Source of the DNA: Chrysomallon squamiferum
Taxonomy: Eukaryota > Mollusca > Gastropoda > Neomphalida > Peltospiridae
Assembly (NCBI GenBank): GCA_012295275.1
Contig: CM022675.1
Location: 2,971,536 to 3,035,535 of the forward strand
DNA length: 64,000 nt
Reading direction: 5' to 3'
The position numbers were made by a program, and so were the translations under genes. The notes under the pieces were generated by a model. That model had not been told where the DNA came from and ran no database searches. It worked only from the letters and a program-made list of their open reading frames with translations. Positions 62,629 through 64,000 of this stretch are shown here, piece after piece (within the stretch, counting starts at the first letter, position 1; every line of letters starts with the position of its first letter).

Positions 62629-62817
62629 GTGAAGTAAACATTCATTAGTTAACTTTACTGAGCAGTTATGATATATACGATATATATGTGTGTGTGTGTG
62701 TGTGTTTTCTTTTGTTGTTGTTTTGATATCTTTTTTTGTTGTTGCGGTCTTGTGTTTTTCTTTCTTTTTGAATTAATTTTACATTGCTTTTTTTATATAA
62801 AGATTGTGTTGTTGTTG

Positions 62818-62860
<43 letters not shown>

Positions 62861-63028
62861 CATCATCATTGTTATCATTGTTTTTATTATTATTATAACT
62901 ATAATTATCATCATTATTATTATTATTATCATTATTATTATCACTATTATCTTCATCATCATCATTATTATTATTATCATTATTAGTAGTAGTATTATAG
63001 TAATAGTGGTTGCTGAATTTTTAAACTG

Positions 63029-63066
<38 letters not shown>
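62818..63066. repeat. (TTA/ATC)n microsatellite block
   Basis: TTA, ATC and TAG triplet arrays. The long low-complexity open frames on both strands are artefacts of these. Confidence 0.9.
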
Positions 63067-63067
<1 letters not shown>

Positions 63068-63329
63068 TGTTGGTATGGTTATTGAAAGTCCAACGAACAA
63101 AGCAGGCATCAGAAATAAAATGCATTTAATTATTGTAATATACTTGTGCGTGCATGTCCAAGTGTATGTCTGTGTATGTTTGCGTCTGAGTGTATCCGTG
63201 GGTATGTGTCCCGATGCGTTAGTGAGTGTGTGTGTGTGTGCGTGCGTTCGTGTATGTGTGTCGGACTACATATATACTTAATCAAAAAAGGTTTAGCACT
63301 AGAATTCATGCTTAAGCTGTGCGTAACCG

Positions 63330-63990
63330 TCTCCATGCTGCTGTATTACAAGCACGTTGTAGTTGTTACCCTGACAGCGCGTCACATTCAGGAACGTCTG
63401 AGATGGGCCACAATACACCAACACTGGCGTCGCAGACTGGGATCAGACATCAGTTTGTGGATGGTAGACGTGATGTATGAAGGCGACGGACAGAAAGATA
63501 TGATGCAGACAACGTCATCAGCATGACCGATATGGCGGTGGCGACATCATGGTCTGGGCCACCATTCATGGTGGAGGTAAAACAAATGTCGTTTTTATTC
63601 ATGGAAAATGACTGCTCAACGTTACTGCGACGATATCATTACATCAGTGGTCTCCATTCCTGCACCAGCATCTTGGCTTTCTGTTTCAAAATGACAACAT
63701 TAGACCATACACCGCTAGGCTAACCACTAATCTTCTTGAGCGGAACCACATCCAAGTTCAACTCACCACCAAAGTCCCCAGACTTGTCCCCAGCTGAGCA
63801 TGCATGGAACGTACTGGGCTGTAGGGTACGCGAAAACCATCCTCATATCCTTAACGTCCATGACTTTCAAATTGCTCTGAACCGAGAATAAAACGCAGTT
63901 ACTGTTCCTGAGGTTGATGCTCTCATTAGAAGCATCAGACGACGATGTACTGCTGTCATCGATGCCGCTGGTGCACACACACATTATTGA
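63330..63990 (+). mobile_element. Degenerate Tc1/mariner transposase, C-terminal two thirds
   Basis: Pieces in shifting frames: LTARHIQERLRWATIHQHW, then WRRRLGSDI, a broken central region, and a clear Tc1 end IRRRCTAVIDAAGAHTHY with stop TGA at 63988-63990. It has multiple stops and frameshifts and its catalytic residues cannot be aligned reliably. It has better base balance than its neighbours. It lies downstream of the gene F exons. Confidence 0.75.
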
Positions 63991-64000
63991 GCCTCTCTCG

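Noticed and set aside
62666-63109. Poly-Ile/Asn open frames
   Set aside because: Translated TTA/ATC microsatellite.

Overview
The window is very AT-rich eukaryotic DNA full of microsatellites, minisatellites and short transposon remnants, with small exons and GT-AG introns. An innexin, a Frizzled-4-like receptor and molluscan-style C-type-lectin and WSC domain genes indicate an invertebrate, most likely a lophotrochozoan and probably a mollusc. The species cannot be named from the sequence. A 200-base assembly gap lies at 18003-18202.

Left part (1-18 kb): a damaged innexin gene (plus strand, 2.5-3.3 kb) has an internal deletion. It is followed by AT-rich repeats, a 41-bp minisatellite of about 45 copies with a 656-bp higher-order repeat (5.35-7.2 kb), and a deleted Ty3/gypsy fragment (7.25-8.1 kb). 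An intact, intronless Frizzled-4-like gene lies on the minus strand (10.9-12.5 kb); its stop codon sits at the edge of another minisatellite. From 13 to 18 kb there are only tandem repeats.

Right part (18-64 kb): a cluster of six paralogous immune-type receptor genes, named A to F here, in alternating orientation: A(-), B(+), C(-, relic), D(+), E(-), F(+, broken). The ancestral protein has a signal peptide; a first C-type lectin domain (CTLD1) interrupted by a WSC-like domain; a second, uninterrupted CTLD2; a Ser/Thr-rich stalk of small phase-1 exons; one transmembrane helix; and a tyrosine-rich tail. The WSC module is two exons with outer phases 1-1, sitting in the phase-1 intron that splits CTLD1. 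CTLD2 has an empty intron at the corresponding place, so the architecture is explained by exon shuffling. Two tail classes exist: long tails with 13-14 tyrosines and tandem YNHI-type motifs (B and E), and a short tail with NYERL and EYMNV (D and relic C). The A transmembrane exon belongs to the second class, and its tail exon begins at the assembly gap.

Gene B is the only fully open copy; its ten exons sum exactly to a 579-residue frame. A (nonsense) and E (1-nt deletion) are both interrupted in the same CTLD2 exon, so each would end just before or after CTLD2 without a membrane anchor. D has a frame problem in its tail, C is a 3' relic and F has an early stop. E also carries in its first intron the scar of a deleted neighbouring paralog. 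These features point to fast birth, death and exchange, as expected for a polymorphic recognition-receptor cluster. A conserved upstream block with an ETS-like site (ACTTCCTGGT) and CTATATTTAG is shared by A, B and E, partly by F, and weakly by D.

Other items in the cluster are a selenoprotein-O pseudogene fragment between C and D, a 980-bp terminal-inverted-repeat element in a D intron, a tRNA-type SINE in an E intron, two degenerate Tc1/mariner copies, a perfect 86-bp palindrome in B and a 250-bp foldback between B and C.
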